Below, piece by piece: positions 35,953-36,237 of a stretch of DNA of 36,237 nucleotides. The position numbers were made by a program, and so were the translations under genes. The first letter of the stretch is position 1. Every line of letters starts with the position of its first letter. The DNA comes from Prochlorococcus sp. AG-347-K10 (GTDB lineage: Bacteria > Cyanobacteriota > Cyanobacteriia > PCC-6307 > Cyanobiaceae): NCBI GenBank assembly GCA_003278955.1, contig QCCB01000015.1:1-36237 (forward strand). Direction: 5' to 3'. The notes below the pieces were generated by a model. The model was not told the origin of the DNA, made no database searches, and saw only the letters and a program-made list of their open reading frames with translations.

Positions 35953-36237
35953 TTATTTATCTTGTTCTTTTTTATCGAAGAGTGCTTTAGTTTTTAGTGC
36001 TCTCTCTGTGGCTTCTTGCATAACTTTTTGCTTATCAATAATTAATTCTCCCGCAGAGTTTTCTAGGAGTGCTGTATTAAGACCAATACGACCTTTTTCG
36101 AGGTCTATTTCAGATATTAAAGCCTTTATCATTTCCCCTTCTCTAAAAACTTCTCTTAAAGAACGAATCGATCCATTTGTTAGTGAGGATTGATGAAGAA
36201 GTCCACTAGCTCCACCTAAATCTATAAAGAAGCCATA
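35953..36237 (-). CDS. 30S ribosomal protein S1 homologue, C-terminal part
   Basis: The last 94 residues of an S1-domain protein; the N-terminal part lies beyond the window. The visible part begins within an S1 repeat (YGFFIDLGGASGLLHQSSL, then GEMIKALISEIDLEKGRIGLN), followed by a tail with a charged helix (KVMQEATERALKTKALFDKKEQDK). S1 proteins bind mRNA and bring it to the 30S subunit. Cyanobacteria have more than one S1-like protein, and the fragment cannot say which this is. The frame is open to the window edge. Tab2 and PgeF genes follow on the same strand. Confidence 0.85.
   Translation of the reverse strand, partial: YGFFIDLGGASGLLHQSSLTNGSIRSLREVFREGEMIKALISEIDLEKGRIGLNTALLENSAGELIIDKQKVMQEATERALKTKALFDKKEQDK

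Noticed and set aside
36008..36193. Plus-strand ORF of 61 codons
   Set aside because: It lies antisense to the S1-domain coding region, whose reading is clearly the conserved one (GFFIDLGG, GRIGLN).

Overview
The window looks like a piece of a high-light-type Prochlorococcus chromosome. This is inferred from strong AT bias, very short intergenic spaces and an oxygenic-phototroph gene set: Psb27, a ferrochelatase with a chlorophyll-binding-like C-terminal helix, a Tab2/Atab2 (DUF1092) translation factor, and cyanobacterial DUF2854 and DUF3153 proteins. Almost everything is housekeeping. I see no tRNA, rRNA, CRISPR array, insertion sequence or prophage block. The only recombination-type gene is a solitary tyrosine recombinase at 29509-30678.

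Layout. 1-1416 (minus): YjbQ, pterin carbinolamine dehydratase and a truncated CobW-type GTPase, probably one operon. 1524-3680 (plus): M32 carboxypeptidase and a complete-looking pyrophosphatase. 3687-5919 (minus): hemC and the principal sigma factor. 5920-6239 is the only gap above 300 bases; it holds the divergent rpoD/priA promoters and a possible leader or small RNA. 6240-8516: priA. 8517-11076 (minus): DUF3153 fusion, argB, DUF2854. 11091-12872: a small plus-strand protein, ssb (minus), cobK and cutA (plus). 12878-17554 (minus): proS, psb27, purA and a PfkB kinase, reading right to left. 17729-20015 (plus): an HTH-like protein, a small membrane protein overlapping a divergent second pyrophosphatase, an ArsC/Spx-like protein, and lepB. 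20063-21391 (minus): tandem phosphoglycerate-mutase protein. 21470-26227 (plus): a 13-codon leader ORF coupled to a CPBP protease, an FtsL-like protein coupled to ftsI, then tal. 26252-30678 (minus): integrase, cobO, pyrH, frr and an FAD reductase, reading right to left. 30744-34240 (plus): hemH, ilvB and a degenerate nuclease-fold secreted protein. 34247-36237 (minus): S1 protein, Tab2 and a PgeF-family enzyme, reading right to left.

Themes. Tetrapyrrole and corrinoid genes (hemC, hemH, cobK, cobO, CobW-like) are scattered rather than clustered. Genes are packed so tightly that several convergent pairs touch and some divergent starts are 14-28 bp apart. Start codons are often not ATG: seven TTG, one GTG, and one gene with no ordinary start at all.

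The best second-look items are: the PgeF gene whose frame opens directly after the upstream stop with only ATT available; the second pyrophosphatase lacking two active-site residues; the leader ORF with one of the two best Shine-Dalgarno sequences I noticed here; the FtsL candidate; the Psb27 without a lipobox cysteine; and the stand-alone recombinase. All family assignments come from reading motifs, not from a database search.
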